From Clostridia bacterium (GTDB lineage Bacteria > Bacillota > Clostridia > Oscillospirales > SIG627), in NCBI GenBank assembly GCA_017520825.1, contig JAFXEX010000007.1, positions 1 to 37,882 on the forward strand: 37,882 nucleotides of DNA, given 5' to 3'. This document shows positions 5,503-12,418 of the stretch, in pieces (position 1 is the first letter of the stretch; the number at the start of each line of letters is the position of its first letter). The translations under genes and the position numbers were made by a program. The notes beneath the pieces are model-generated. The model did not search any database. It had not been told where the DNA came from and was given only the letters and a program-made list of their open reading frames with translations.

Positions 5503-7902
5503 TTACTTAACCACTATATTTACAATCTTGCCGGGAACGAAAATCTCCTTGACGATTGTCTTGCCCTCGATGAAGGGAGTGAAGCGTGGGTCGTTCTTTA
5601 CAAGGTTGAGAACCGAATCCTTGTCGGCGTTAACGTCAACGGTTACGGTGCCCTTAAGCTTGCCCAGAATCTGAACTGCGATTTCAACGGTTTTGTCCTC
5701 GCACTTTGCCTCGTCCCATTCGGGCCATTTTGCCACCGAGCAAAGTCCCTCACCACCAAGTCTTTCCCAAAGCTCCTCGCATATATGAGGCGCGAAGGGG
5801 CAGAGGATGAGAACGAGAGTCTTAAGCTCGTCGGTGGTGATGCTTCCAACGTCGTAGATTTCGTTGAGCAGAGACATCATTGCGGCTATCGCCGTGTTGA
5901 ACTTCATTTCCTCAATGTCAATAGTTACCTTCTTGACAGTCTTGTGGAAGCTTGCTTCAAGGGCAGGAGTTGCGCCCTTGTCCTTTGCCATAGCAAAGAG
6001 TGCTTCAACTCTGTCAAGGAATCTCTTACAGCCCTTAATGCCGTTTACGTCCCAGGGTGCTGCTGCGCCGTAGTCACCCATAAAGAGTATATAAGTACGA
6101 AGAACGTCTGCGCCGTACTGCTCAACCACTTCGTTGGGGTCAACTACGTTGCCTCTGGACTTGGACATCTTTTCACCGTCGGGACCGAGAATAAGTCCCT
6201 GAGCCGTTCTCTTTGCATAGGGCTCTTCGGTATTGACCTCGCCCATATCGTAGAGGAACTTGTGCCAGAAGCGTGAATATATCATATGACGGGTAACGTG
6301 CTCCATACCACCGTTGTACCAGTCAACAGGCATCCAATACTTAAGCTTTTCGGGGTCTGCAAGGCACTTGTCGTTGTGGGGGTCAACGTAGCGCAGGAAG
6401 TACCACGACGAGCCTGCCCACTGGGGCATGGTGTCGGTCTCACGCTTTGCGTCCTTGCCACAGACGGGACACTTGCAATTAACGAATTCGGGAATCTTGG
6501 CAAGTGGTGATTCACCACCCTCGCCGGGCTCGAAGTTCTTTACCTCGGGAAGTCTGAGAGGAAGCTCCTCCTCGGGAACGGGTACCATTCCACAATGCTC
6601 ACAGTGAACGATGGGAATAGGCTCGCCCCAATATCTCTGACGGTTGAACGCCCAATCCTTCATTTTGTACTGAACGCCCTCTTCGCCAATGCCCTTTTCC
6701 TCAAGATACTCTATCATACGCTTGATGGAGTCCTTCTTGTTGTCATAGCCGTTGAGGAACTCGGAGTTCACCATTTCGCCGTCACCTGTGTAGGCTTCGG
6801 TGGAGATATCGCCACCCTTGATGACCTCGATTATATCAATGCCGAACTTCTTTGCAAACTCATAGTCACGCTCGTCGTGTGCCGGAACTGCCATAATTGC
6901 GCCCGTTCCGTAGCCCATCATAACGTAGTCGGCAACGTAGATGGGAATTTCCTTGTTGTTAAGGGGATTTATACCACAGATGCCCTCAATCTTCACACCG
7001 GTCTTGTCCTTGTTGAGCTGGGTGCGCTGGAACTCGGTCTTCTTGGCACATTCCTCACGGTAGGCTTCAAGGGCGTCGAAGTTGGTTATCCTGTCACGGC
7101 AACGGGCAAGCATAGGATGCTCGGGGGCGATAACCATAAAGGTTACGCCGAAAAGAGTGTCGGGACGGGTAGTGTAGATGCGAAGCTCCTCGTCGGTTCC
7201 ACTGACCTTGAAGTTTACGAAGGCACCGGTTGACTTGCCAATCCAGTTAATCTGCTGTTGCTTTACCTGTGGCAGATAGTCAACGCTCTCAAGACCCTCA
7301 AGGAGTCTGTCGGCGTACTTGGTGATACGAAGATACCAGACGTCCTTGGACTTCTGCACGATGTCGCTGTGACAGATGTCACACTTACCACCCTGAGAGT
7401 CCTCGTTTGAAAGAACTACCTTACAGTGAGGGCAGTAGTTTACAAGAGCAGTGTCACGGAAGGCAAGACCGTTCTTGAAGAGCTCAAGGAATATGTGCTG
7501 AGTCCACTTGTAGTAAGCCTCGTCGGTGGTGTCGATGGTTCTCGTCCAGTCAAATGAGAAGCCTACCTGCTTCAGCTGACCCGTGAACTTTTCGATGTTG
7601 GCGTCGGTAAGTATTCTGGGATGTGTGTTGAATTTGATTGCCGAGTTTTCGGTGGGCAGACCGAAGGCGTCAAAGCCGATGGGGAACAGTACGTTGTAGC
7701 CCTGCATTCTCTTTTTACGGCTTATTACTTCAAGTCCCGAATATGCCTTTATGTGTCCTACGTGCATACCCGAGCCACTGGGGTAGGGGAATTCTACAAG
7801 TCCGAAAAATTTAGGCTTGGTTGAATTGTCCTGCGCCTCGAAAACGTGTGCGTCATCCCACGCTTTTTGCCATTTTTTCTCAATCTGTTTAAAATCGTAC
7901 AT
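5503..7902 (-). CDS. leuS: Leucyl-tRNA synthetase
   Basis: 799 residues, a class I synthetase that charges tRNA-Leu. The HIGH-type motif is HVGH at 47-50 in PYPSGSGMHVGHIKAYS, and KMSKS is at 578-582. Between them lie a Cys-rich zinc region (CPHC then CDIC), the CP1 editing domain (YTTRPDTLFG, VPAHDERD) and a second Cys cluster (HCEHC, then CKCPVCG). TMPQWAGSSWYFLRY precedes KMSKS. The C-terminus has the anticodon-binding and LeuRS-specific parts, and the length is normal. The RBS is AAAGGAAG, about 11 nt upstream. No T-box leader is visible; the upstream region is the repeat block at 7925-8270. It is the last gene before a terminator. Confidence 0.98.
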   Translation of the reverse strand: MYDFKQIEKKWQKAWDDAHVFEAQDNSTKPKFFGLVEFPYPSGSGMHVGHIKAYSGLEVISRKKRMQGYNVLFPIGFDAFGLPTENSAIKFNTHPRILTDANIEKFTGQLKQVGFSFDWTRTIDTTDEAYYKWTQHIFLELFKNGLAFRDTALVNYCPHCKVVLSNEDSQGGKCDICHSDIVQKSKDVWYLRITKYADRLLEGLESVDYLPQVKQQQINWIGKSTGAFVNFKVSGTDEELRIYTTRPDTLFGVTFMVIAPEHPMLARCRDRITNFDALEAYREECAKKTEFQRTQLNKDKTGVKIEGICGINPLNNKEIPIYVADYVMMGYGTGAIMAVPAHDERDYEFAKKFGIDIIEVIKGGDISTEAYTGDGEMVNSEFLNGYDNKKDSIKRMIEYLEEKGIGEEGVQYKMKDWAFNRQRYWGEPIPIVHCEHCGMVPVPEEELPLRLPEVKNFEPGEGGESPLAKIPEFVNCKCPVCGKDAKRETDTMPQWAGSSWYFLRYVDPHNDKCLADPEKLKYWMPVDWYNGGMEHVTRHMIYSRFWHKFLYDMGEVNTEEPYAKRTAQGLILGPDGEKMSKSRGNVVDPNEVVEQYGADVLRTYILFMGDYGAAAPWDVNGIKGCKRFLDRVEALFAMAKDKGATPALEASFHKTVKKVTIDIEEMKFNTAIAAMMSLLNEIYDVGSITTDELKTLVLILCPFAPHICEELWERLGGEGLCSVAKWPEWDEAKCEDKTVEIAVQILGKLKGTVTVDVNADKDSVLNLVKNDPRFTPFIEGKTIVKEIFVPGKIVNIVVK

Positions 7903-7924
7903 CTTGTTATATACTTCCTTTCAG

Positions 7925-8058
7925 GCAGAACGATTTGTGTTCTGCAGTGATATGTCAGCTATGCTGACGTTATATTGCTTCGCAGTTATATTCCCTTCGG
8001 GAGTTAAGGTTGATTTGCTCTGCAAATCTTTAATAATTGTCCTTAATTGTGCATTGTG
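7925..8058 (-). repeat. Array B: leader, core and hairpin array with ATATAAC spacers upstream of leuS
   Basis: Read on the minus strand: a tandem AATGCACAATTCACA-type leader (down to about 8050), TTAAGGACAATT, then a GATTTGC/GCAAATC hairpin and AACCTTAA. Hairpins TCCC (7992-8002), TGC (7976-7984) and GTCAGC (7954-7968) follow, separated by ATATAAC (7985, 7969). An ATATCAC spacer (7947-7953) leads to the terminal hairpin GCAGAAC/GTTCTGC (7925-7945), which ends just before the leuS RBS. The array therefore lies in the leuS leader or the rsfS-leuS intercistronic RNA. Confidence 0.85.
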
Positions 8059-8075
8059 CACTGTGAATTGTGCAT

Positions 8076-8270
8076 TCAAAAGACACGCCGTAAAACTGTA
8101 ACAAAAGGTGTGAGTTTTGGAGGGAAAATCGTCAATCCCGAAGCCGTCGCCGTACAAGTGTACGGCAGTGCTAGGGAGGGACGAAGAAAATGAAATTTTC
8201 ACAGATGGAAGAAAGCAAAGCTTTCTTCCTTAAAAAACTTGCAACACTCGTGTTGTGTGTTTGCACTTTG
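8076..8270 (-). repeat. Module M, copy 1 (possible MITE-like or structured element)
   Basis: On the minus strand: CACGAGTGTTGCAAGTTTT, a GGAAGAAAGC/GCTTTCTTCC hairpin, GTGAAAATTTCATTTTCTTC, the hairpin GCCGTACA/TGTACGGC, GACGGCTTCGGGATTGACG and TTTTCCCTCCAAAACTC, ending in TTTTACGGCGTGTCTTTTG. The same blocks recur at 26735-26900 (plus strand) and, for the last third, at 11374-11431. A second copy of the end motif, AAAAGACACACCGTAA, lies at 8328-8343 next to the rsfS stop codon. No gene is seen in 8059-8343. Confidence 0.75.
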
Positions 8271-8343
8271 CTTTTGGGAGAAACAATGTAAAGAATTAAA
8301 AAACCTTTCATTTTCGCTTTTCACCCAAAAGACACACCGTAAG

Positions 8344-8706
8344 CTATGATAAGAGTTTAGATAAATCTATGTCGTCTGCATCAGCCCATAGCTTCTCAAG
8401 ATTGAACTTGGCTCTGGTGTCTCTGCTGAAAACGTGGACAAGCACGCTGTCGTAGTCGATAACCACCCAATCGGCGCCGTTTCTGCCCTCGCGTCTGGTT
8501 GAGGGGTGTCCTGCCTCGCCCAGCTTGTATTCAACCTCGTCGGCAAGCGCATTTACCTGGGTGTAGTTGCTTCCACAGGCAATAACGAAATAATCTGCGA
8601 TTACCGTCTGATTGCCCACGTCAAGCATTTTTATGTCAAAAGCCTTTTTGTCGTCAAGAGCCTTGACTGCCATTTCGGCTATTTCTCTTGCTAAAATTTT
8701 ATCCAT
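8344..8706 (-). CDS. rsfS: Ribosomal silencing factor RsfS
   Basis: 120 residues of the Iojap/RsfS family. It binds ribosomal protein L14 on the 50S subunit and blocks joining to the 30S, lowering translation under starvation. Family features are ALDDKKAFDIKMLDV near 16-30, the ADYFVIACGSNYTQVNALAD stretch at 37-56, and REGRNGADWVVIDYDSVLVHVFS near 72-94. The length is normal. Its start overlaps the end of the LCP gene by 8 nt, so translation is probably coupled. It is followed by module M and array B before leuS. The order LCP-rsfS-leuS is common in Clostridia. Confidence 0.96.
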   Translation of the reverse strand: MDKILAREIAEMAVKALDDKKAFDIKMLDVGNQTVIADYFVIACGSNYTQVNALADEVEYKLGEAGHPSTRREGRNGADWVVIDYDSVLVHVFSRDTRAKFNLEKLWADADDIDLSKLLS

Positions 8707-10339
8707 ATAATTTCTCTACCTCCGTGTATGTATCCTCTTCCACGTCCTCGGCTACAGTCTCCTCTGCAGGCTCTTGGTCCTGTGTGGTATCCTCTGTGAC
8801 CTCCTCGGTGGTCGTCTCCTCTTCAGGCTGGGCACCATCCTCGGTGGGAAGCTCCTCACCCTCGGTAGTTTCTTCGTCCTCGATAGTTTCATCGCCCTCG
8901 ATAGTTTCATCGCCCTCGATAGCTTCTTCGTCCTCAATAGGCTCCTCACCCTCGACGGTGCCTTCCTCGGCAGGCTCTTCTCCCGAGGAAGCGGTTGTAT
9001 CTTCGTCAATTGGCGCGTCAACCGTGGTTGAGGGTGGCTTGGACGAGCCACCTGCTACGATTATCTTGGGTGGCTCCTTCTCTATATCGCTTGCCGTAGA
9101 GCCCTGAGTATCGGTTGGGTTGAAGGGCAGACGGTGTTGCTCCGAGAGGGTTACGTTGTCAGCCGTGACGTCCTTGTTGTAAAGGTTAAAGGCTTTATTG
9201 ATTATTTCAAGGTTTTCTTCGAGATAAAGGGAGTACATAGACGCTCCACTCGTTGTAATATAGCTTTCTCCCTGCGCCGTATAGAAGGTTATACTGTCCG
9301 ACGAAAGCTTCCCGAAGTCTATTTTCTTTATATATCCCACAAGGTCTGACAGAGTCATTCCCGTGGTGGTGTACTTGATAACGTTGGTGGCAATATCCGT
9401 AAGGCTTTCCACCGAAAACCACTCTGGTGAAAGTAGCTTGTCCACAAGGGCTGCAAGGAATATCTTCTGCGCCGAAACTCGTCCCAGGTCGCCGTAAACG
9501 TAGGTGTTTCTGAATCGTACGAACTGCTCGGACTGATTTCCGTCGAGGGTCTGCTTGCCCTTCTTCAAATCAATGAAGAGGTTTTGCTCCTCGTCCTTGT
9601 AGTACATATTAAAGGGCACGTCAACCTCAACGCCACCGATGGAGTCGATTATCTTAACGAAGCCGTTAAGGTCAAGCATAAAGTAGTTGTCAATGGTTAT
9701 TCCGAAGGTGGACTCCAGACAGGACTCCAGATACTTCAGGGACTCGTGAGACGCCTCCTGCGCCGTAGAGGTCCTGATATTCTTCATATATGCAAAGGCG
9801 TAAATGGCGTTTATACGCTTGCTTGAATTCTTGTTTATAGGGTCGTCAACGTAGGTGTCACGGGGAATCTGTAAAATATTTACCTTCTGGGTAAGGGAGT
9901 CAAAGTTGACTATCATTATAACGTCGGTGTTTGCCCCCACTCTGTCCTTGCCCACAACCATAACGTTGTACGAGTTTTTGTTTCGTATAACTGCCTCGGG
10001 ATTGGTTTCTCCCACCAGCAAGCCGTTTCCGTAAAAGTCCTCAAGGGTATATATAATTCCCATACTGTGCTCTCGGTCAAGTCGGTAGCTGTTGGAGAAA
10101 TTATAAGCCTCGGGCTTGCCGAATACTGTCATAATATTGGCGCTGAATGGATTTCTGTCGGTATCAATAGTGGGCGACATAAGCAGTACGGCGATTACAG
10201 CTATAAGTATTATTGCCGTAAATGCTCCCAGAACCGAAAGCAGTATCTTTTTTATTTTACTGTTTTTCAGGGGCTTTTTCTCGGGTGTGATATCACGCCG
10301 AGCCCTCAGTCTTTTCGACTGTTTATCGGTTTGCTTCAT
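8699..10339 (-). CDS. LytR-CpsA-Psr family wall polymer transferase with acidic tail
   Basis: 546 residues. A basic cytosolic N-terminus is followed by one membrane segment (about 31-54) and an extracellular LCP domain (about 125-335): NVMVVGKDRVGANTDVIMIV, QIPRDTYV, KRINAIYAFA, DNYFMLDLNGFVKIID and FVRFRNTY. These include the conserved Asp/Arg residues that bind polyprenyl pyrophosphate. LCP enzymes move teichoic-acid or capsule precursors from lipid carriers to peptidoglycan. The last 120 residues are a Glu/Thr/Asp tail with near-identical six-residue units (IEGDET, IEDEET) encoded by 18-bp direct repeats near 8878-8945. It starts 1 nt from the end of yqeK and overlaps rsfS by 8 nt. Confidence 0.93.
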   Translation of the reverse strand: MKQTDKQSKRLRARRDITPEKKPLKNSKIKKILLSVLGAFTAIILIAVIAVLLMSPTIDTDRNPFSANIMTVFGKPEAYNFSNSYRLDREHSMGIIYTLEDFYGNGLLVGETNPEAVIRNKNSYNVMVVGKDRVGANTDVIMIVNFDSLTQKVNILQIPRDTYVDDPINKNSSKRINAIYAFAYMKNIRTSTAQEASHESLKYLESCLESTFGITIDNYFMLDLNGFVKIIDSIGGVEVDVPFNMYYKDEEQNLFIDLKKGKQTLDGNQSEQFVRFRNTYVYGDLGRVSAQKIFLAALVDKLLSPEWFSVESLTDIATNVIKYTTTGMTLSDLVGYIKKIDFGKLSSDSITFYTAQGESYITTSGASMYSLYLEENLEIINKAFNLYNKDVTADNVTLSEQHRLPFNPTDTQGSTASDIEKEPPKIIVAGGSSKPPSTTVDAPIDEDTTASSGEEPAEEGTVEGEEPIEDEEAIEGDETIEGDETIEDEETTEGEELPTEDGAQPEEETTTEEVTEDTTQDQEPAEETVAEDVEEDTYTEVEKLYG

Positions 10340-10340
10340 T

Positions 10341-10964
10341 TTACTCCTTTGCGATTAACGTCCTGTAGCTTTCCAGAGCGTCCAGCGTCAGTGGGTGAAT
10401 AAATACGTTTTTCTCCTTCAGATGAGATACCGTGCCGTCAAGGACACGGCAGACCGAGCGCCTTACTGCCTCCAGCTTTTCCTCGTAGCCGTTGGCTTTT
10501 TCAAGAGCTTCGTGCAAAAGCTCTCTTTCACGCATGCAAGCTCGGTGTGTACGGGTTTCCTCGGTATAATCTGCTAAAAATACTATCATTTCAAGAGGGG
10601 ACATATTGGGCTTTCCCGTGGTGTGACATTCTATTGCCTGCCATACGCTCTCGCCCATCAGCCTTGCCATAATTCCACCAGTCATGGCGTGGAGAGTTTC
10701 GGGACTCTTCAAGTCGTTTTCCGACAGAACTCTTCCCGTCTTTTTTGCAAAGTCAATATGCTCCTCGTAGCTCCAGGGCTTGGTGATATCGTGGAGAAGC
10801 GATGCCCGTGAGACGTCGTTTGCAAGGTCGGGGGATAGATGAGAGGCTATATACAATGCCTCCTTTTCCACCGACAGCGTGTGAAGAAATCTCTTTTCGG
10901 GCAGGCGCTCTTTTGCAAGCGCAACCAGCTCCTCACGGGTCAGTCTTTTTTCGGTTACCTGCAT
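10341..10964 (-). CDS. yqeK: HD-domain Ap4A hydrolase YqeK
   Basis: 207 residues. The HD fold is visible: H28 in RFLHTLSVEKEA, HD at 58-59 in ASLLHDITKPW, then HAMTGGIMA and ECHTTGKPNMSPLEMIVFLADYTE. This is the YqeK pattern, a metal-dependent phosphohydrolase that cleaves diadenosine tetraphosphate symmetrically into two ADP. I chose the ATG at 10964, one base after the yhbY stop codon; a GTG at 11006 is also in frame but lies inside yhbY. No Shine-Dalgarno is seen, so it is probably translated by coupling to yhbY. Normally nadD lies between yhbY and yqeK; here it is absent. Confidence 0.93.
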   Translation of the reverse strand: MQVTEKRLTREELVALAKERLPEKRFLHTLSVEKEALYIASHLSPDLANDVSRASLLHDITKPWSYEEHIDFAKKTGRVLSENDLKSPETLHAMTGGIMARLMGESVWQAIECHTTGKPNMSPLEMIVFLADYTEETRTHRACMRERELLHEALEKANGYEEKLEAVRRSVCRVLDGTVSHLKEKNVFIHPLTLDALESYRTLIAKE

Positions 10965-10965
10965 A

Positions 10966-11256
10966 TTACTTGGGGAGAATGATTTTTTTGTTTTTACGGC
11001 TCTCACGGTAAAGCACGAACTTCGTGCCGATTACCTGCACCACCTCGGCGCCTACAGCCTGGGCAATTTCTACCGATGCTACGGCAGGTCCCTCAAGGTA
11101 GGAGTCAAGAGCCTTGATTTTAACTATCTCTCTGGCTTCAAGAGCCGAGTCTACCTGCTTTATAAAGTTTTCCTCAATTCCACCCTTTCCAACCTGGAAA
11201 ATAGTGTCAACGTTTGAGGCTAGTGATTTTAGATACGCTCTCTGTTTACTAGTCAT
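10966..11256 (-). CDS. yhbY: Ribosome assembly RNA-binding protein YhbY
   Basis: 96 residues forming a CRM domain: MTSKQRAYLKSLASN, IFQVGKGGIEENFIKQVDSAL, ALEAREIVKIKAL and GAEVVQVIGTKFVLYRES. The GxxG-type loop (GKGG) is present. It binds pre-50S particles and assists assembly. The ATG at 11256 is chosen because AAAGGA (11263-11268) stands 6 nt upstream. A longer frame to 11394 would translate the repeat DNA of block C and is rejected. It heads the yhbY-yqeK-LCP-rsfS group, right after the repeat block at 11273-11645. Confidence 0.96.
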   Translation of the reverse strand: MTSKQRAYLKSLASNVDTIFQVGKGGIEENFIKQVDSALEAREIVKIKALDSYLEGPAVASVEIAQAVGAEVVQVIGTKFVLYRESRKNKKIILPK

Positions 11257-11272
11257 ATTGTATCCTTTCAGG

Positions 11273-11372
11273 AAATGCAGAATGCAGAATGCAGAATGCA
11301 AAATTATGGTTGATTTGCTACGCAAATCTTCAATTATTCTTAACGTTGACCAAGTCAACGTAACGCAGTTAT
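11273..11372 (-). repeat. Block C1: tandem leader and core upstream of yhbY
   Basis: Contains the first copy of an exact 59-bp direct repeat (11273-11331; second copy 11446-11504) made of four AATGCAG-type units, AAAATTATGG and the GATTTGC/GCAAATC hairpin. It continues with the CGTTGAC/GTCAACG hairpin and GCAGTTATGCC. It lies in the yhbY leader. Confidence 0.8.
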
Positions 11373-11373
11373 G

Positions 11374-11445
11374 CCTTTTCGATTTTCCCTCCAAAACTCC
11401 CGCCTTTCGTAGCGTGGTTTTTCGGCGTGTCTTTTGGGCTTTAAT
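11374..11445 (+). repeat. Truncated module M, copy 3
   Basis: GATTTTCCCTCCAAAACTCC, then a GCCTTTCGTAGCGTGG segment, TTTTTCGGCGTGTCTTTTGG and GCTTTAAT. This matches the last third of module M at 8076-8270 and at 26735-26900, and joins directly to block C2. Confidence 0.65.
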
Positions 11446-11645
11446 AAATGCAGAATGCAGAATGCAGAATGCAAAATTATGGTTGATTTGCTACGCAAAT
11501 CTTCTTTGATTGGAAATTTCGCACAGCGAAATTAACCTTAACTCCCGAAGGGAATATAACTGCGAAGCAATATAACTTGCGTTAGCAAATATAACGTCAG
11601 CATAGCTGACATATCACTTTCAATAAGCGCCAAAGCGCTTATTGA
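11446..11645 (+). repeat. Array C2: leader, core and hairpin array ending in the rdgB stop codon
   Basis: The second copy of the 59-bp repeat (11446-11504) is followed by CTTTGATTG and the AATTTCGC/GCGAAATT hairpin (11515-11533), then AACCTTAA. Hairpins TCCC, TGC, TTGC and GTCAGC follow with ATATAAC at 11554, 11570 and 11589, and ATATCAC at 11611. The terminal hairpin TCAATAAGCGC/GCGCTTATTGA (11620-11645) is built from the last codons and stop of rdgB. Blocks C1 to C2 explain the whole 363-bp gap. Confidence 0.87.
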
Positions 11646-12231
11646 GCTTGGTTGCCAGCGCCTCAAAGGCTCTTGCCCGGTGGGAGATTTTATTCTTTTC
11701 GGAGGCAGGGAGAGTGCCGAAGCAACGGTTTGCTTCCTTGCAGAAGAACAACGGGTCGTAGCCGAAGCCTCCGTCGCCCTCCTTTGCGTGAAGTATCTCA
11801 CCCTCAACCTCTCCACGAAGGGTAAAGGACTCGGTGGTGTCGATAAAGCCTACTGCTGCAACGAAGCGTGCGCTTCTGTTCTCTACGCCTTCAAGATTTT
11901 TCAAAAGTAGCTTGTTATTTTCCTCGTCGTCGGCGTCTCTGCCGTCAAGTGAGGCGTAGCGTGCCGAATAGATTCCGGGCGCACCCTCAAGGGCGTCAAC
12001 CTCAAGTCCCGAATCGTCGGCAAAGGAAGGAAGCCCCGACTTGTCGAAGGCAGCCCTTGCCTTAATCATAGCGTTTTCCTCAAAGGTCTTGCCGTCCTCG
12101 ATTATTTCACCCTCGAAGCCTATATCGCCAAGGGTCAGAACCTCAAAATCGAAGGTCAGCGTTCTTGAAAGTATGTCGGCAATTTCTTTAGCCTTATGTG
12201 CGTTGCGTGATGCGAATACAAAACTAACCAT
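11620..12231 (-). CDS. rdgB: XTP/dITP diphosphatase (RdgB/HAM1)
   Basis: 203 residues. The enzyme removes non-canonical purine nucleotides (dITP, XTP) as monophosphate plus pyrophosphate. Motifs: FASRNAHKAKEI at 6-17, the catalytic SFADDSGLEVDALEGAPGIYSARYA near 68-92, GYDPLFF, and the C-terminal SHRARAF. The length is normal. AAAGGA lies about 8 nt before the ATG. It lies downstream of ftsY, separated by repeat block D. The last codons and TGA form one arm of an 11-bp perfect hairpin with array C2, so the mRNA ends in repeat structure instead of a standard terminator. Confidence 0.96.
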   Translation of the reverse strand: MVSFVFASRNAHKAKEIADILSRTLTFDFEVLTLGDIGFEGEIIEDGKTFEENAMIKARAAFDKSGLPSFADDSGLEVDALEGAPGIYSARYASLDGRDADDEENNKLLLKNLEGVENRSARFVAAVGFIDTTESFTLRGEVEGEILHAKEGDGGFGYDPLFFCKEANRCFGTLPASEKNKISHRARAFEALATKLNKRFGAY

Positions 12232-12257
12232 AAATATATCCTTTAATTACCAGTGTT

Positions 12258-12418
12258 TTTTGAATGTACAATGCACAATGCACAATGCACAGTTAAGGAC
12301 AATTTCGCTTTGCGAAATTTACTTTGATTGAAAATTTGCCAAAGGCAAATTAACGTTAATTGTTAATTGTGCATTGTTAATTGTTCATTTTCGAAGAATA
12401 ACCGAGTTATTCTTCGAA
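12258..12418 (-). repeat. Block D: tandem leader, core and hairpin formed with the ftsY stop codon
   Basis: AATGTACAATGCACAATGCA repeats (12264-12296) and CAGTTAAGG are followed by the ATTTCGC/GCGAAAT hairpin, ACTTTGATTG and the ATTTGCC/GGCAAAT hairpin. A TTAATTGT-rich stretch follows. The terminal hairpin TTCGAAGAATAA (12390-12401) / TTATTCTTCGAA (12407-12418) has the last codons and stop of ftsY as one arm. There are no ATATnnC spacers here. Strand is given for the gene whose end it forms; the leader-to-core order reads on the plus strand. Confidence 0.8.

Noticed and set aside
7921..8202. Minus-strand 93-codon frame MKISFSSSLPSTAVHLYGDG...
   Set aside because: It runs through module M, the tandem leader and array B, all shown to be repeats. 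The homologous copy at 26773 uses GTG or an internal ATG and diverges after about 24 codons. Kept as a finding, not as a gene.
7903..8343. T-box leader for leuS
   Set aside because: No T-box core (GGGTGG...) or specifier stem-loop; the gap is explained by array B and module M.
8688..9107. Serine-rich plus-strand frame (SSSSIVSSPS repeats)
   Set aside because: It is the antisense of the Glu/Asp repeat tail of the LCP gene.
11257..11394. N-terminal extension of YhbY by 46 codons
   Set aside because: It translates repeat DNA; a good RBS and the family's usual start are at 11256.
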